The notes beneath the pieces are model-generated. The model did not search any database, had not been told where the DNA came from, and saw only the letters and a program-made list of their open reading frames with translations. Positions 5,354 to 6,120 of a DNA stretch of 6,120 nucleotides are shown piece after piece (within the stretch, counting starts at the first letter, position 1; each line of letters starts with the position of its first letter). Position numbers and translations under genes: made by a program. The stretch spans positions 1 through 6,120 of the forward strand of contig DAXZ01000001.1 in NCBI GenBank assembly GCA_002506665.1, written 5' to 3'. The DNA comes from Nitrosopumilus sp. UBA526 (GTDB lineage: Archaea; Thermoproteota; Nitrososphaeria; Nitrososphaerales; Nitrosopumilaceae).

Positions 5354-5673
5354 TATATCAGAGATGGGTTATGTATGGTTTGGGGCTCAGAACTCAAGAT
5401 CCTCATCACCAATCAAAGGGATAGATACATCACTGCCCCAACATGTCATGGTATGGAGGATGACTTTTGAATCTTTATGCTAAAAAAACATTCTTGTAAA
5501 CCAAGCCAAATGCCCTCTTTCAGGCAATTGTATGATAATAAAGACTGGCACCTGAACCCTGCAATAACCAATACTAGAATACCCAAGGTCGATTGATTGC
5601 CAGTTTGCGAATCCACAGCTTGATAATGACTTGGGGGGCCAGATCCCACACACGCCTAGAAGCCTAGTTTTTC
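5354..5673. other. Short stretch with only tiny ORFs
   Basis: No recognised gene. Two tiny plus-strand frames have protein-like composition: 5375-5470 (31 residues, starts MVWGSELKILITNQRDRY, contains a single Cys and ends EDDF) directly behind the zinc-ribbon gene, and 5477-5596 (39 residues, contains DWHLNPAITNTRIPKVD). Either could be a real small protein or the remnant of a larger gene. A 67-codon minus-strand frame at 5446-5649 opposes them and has no recognisable features. Confidence 0.35.
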
Positions 5674-6120
5674 ATGAATGGCCTTTTCAAAAAGCTTGAT
5701 AAATGGCCAAAGATTCAATCATTCAAAATGGTTACAATAGATATTCCGGCATCACTTGAGAGTTTTAGGAGGTTTGTCATCTCAAGTACATGCAAGTCAT
5801 ATGCTCCTAGGGCATATCTTGAGGATTTTGAGGTGTTTGCAGAAAGAGAAGACGGGCTTGGGGCAATTTATGTGGAAGCAGCAGACAAGGTTACACTAAA
5901 AAAGATTCGGGACATTACGTTTGTCAATGGAAAGGATGTTCTTGGGATAATATACAACTCTAAAAGCGGAAACACGTCCCTGAAATGGAGACAGATACGA
6001 CGAACCAACGGCAAGGTCATTGGTGAGGCCTCTACAAACTCGCTTACAAACCTCTCAGAGTCTGGCGTCCTTACACTGGACTGGGTTGATAATTATCTGA
6101 AAAAAAAGGCCAAAGAGAGC
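5674..6120 (+). CDS. Unrecognised protein, 5' part of a gene cut by the window edge
   Basis: 149 codons with no stop up to the last base, so the C-terminus lies outside. The frame opens after a TAG at 5665-5667; ATG 5674 gives MNGLFKKLDKWPKIQSFK before a second candidate start, ATG 5728 (MVTIDIPASLESFRRF). Neither has a Shine-Dalgarno sequence or a clear TATA box. The earlier start is preferred because its added residues look protein-like, but 5728 is possible. The protein seems soluble and mixed alpha/beta, with no signal peptide, membrane segment or metal motif. The stretch IRDITFVNGKDVLGIIYNSK followed by SLKWRQIRRTNGKVIGEAS may be a beta-rich domain. Codon use is richer in G and C at third positions than in the DUF5131 and protease genes. 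No function can be given. Confidence 0.6.
   Translation, partial: MNGLFKKLDKWPKIQSFKMVTIDIPASLESFRRFVISSTCKSYAPRAYLEDFEVFAEREDGLGAIYVEAADKVTLKKIRDITFVNGKDVLGIIYNSKSGNTSLKWRQIRRTNGKVIGEASTNSLTNLSESGVLTLDWVDNYLKKKAKES

Noticed and set aside
5446..5649. 67-codon minus-strand frame
   Set aside because: No family features and low-information composition; overlaps more protein-like tiny plus frames.
1..6120. tRNA or rRNA genes
   Set aside because: I searched by eye for T-loop and acceptor patterns on both strands and found none that pair convincingly.

Overview
The window looks like a low-GC archaeal accessory region, most probably from an ammonia-oxidising thaumarchaeon of the Nitrosopumilales type. 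I infer this from AT-rich DNA, archaeal TATA boxes about 25 bases upstream of start codons with no Shine-Dalgarno sequence (leaderless transcripts), a secreted multidomain protein with FnIII and HYR modules, and a tiny CxC...CxxCGHG zinc-ribbon protein. The lineage is an inference; no rRNA or housekeeping marker is present.

Layout: (1) 1-274 is the broken 5' part of an IS5-type DDE transposase, ending in a 76-bp segment that recurs at 5067-5142. (2) 532-1377 (minus) is an intact three-Cys-motif protein of the phage Gp37/Gp68 (DUF5131) family, with its own TATA box and a T10 terminator. (3) Divergent to it, 1452-1874 (plus) is its usual partner gene, tcmP, here a decaying pseudogene with a frameshift at an A7 run, a later in-frame stop and a second frame change. 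(4) 2045-4293 (minus) is a two-gene operon: a secreted FnIII-HYR-trypsin-like serine protease started from a leaderless GTG, overlapping by 4 bases a 74-residue membrane-anchored Cys-containing protein. A 37-bp copy of the start of that small gene lies just behind it, opening a decayed duplicate. (5) 4294-5027 has no convincing gene but holds a 20-bp exact repeat and a GC-rich stretch that folds well. (6) 5028-5142 is the second transposase relic. (7) 5189-5353 is a zinc-ribbon microprotein, followed by about 300 bases with only tiny ORFs. (8) From 5674 to the window end runs the start of an unrecognised, more GC-rich gene.

The two transposase relics lie in direct orientation about 4.8 kb apart and bracket the DUF5131/tcmP pair and the protease operon. 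This suggests an accessory module brought in or rearranged by mobile elements and now eroding (dead transposases, dead tcmP, dead duplicate of the small membrane gene), while the DUF5131 gene and the protease operon remain open. The most interesting parts are the protease with its coupled small partner, the one-sided decay of the DUF5131/TcmP pair, and the GC-rich structured stretch at 4635-4686.
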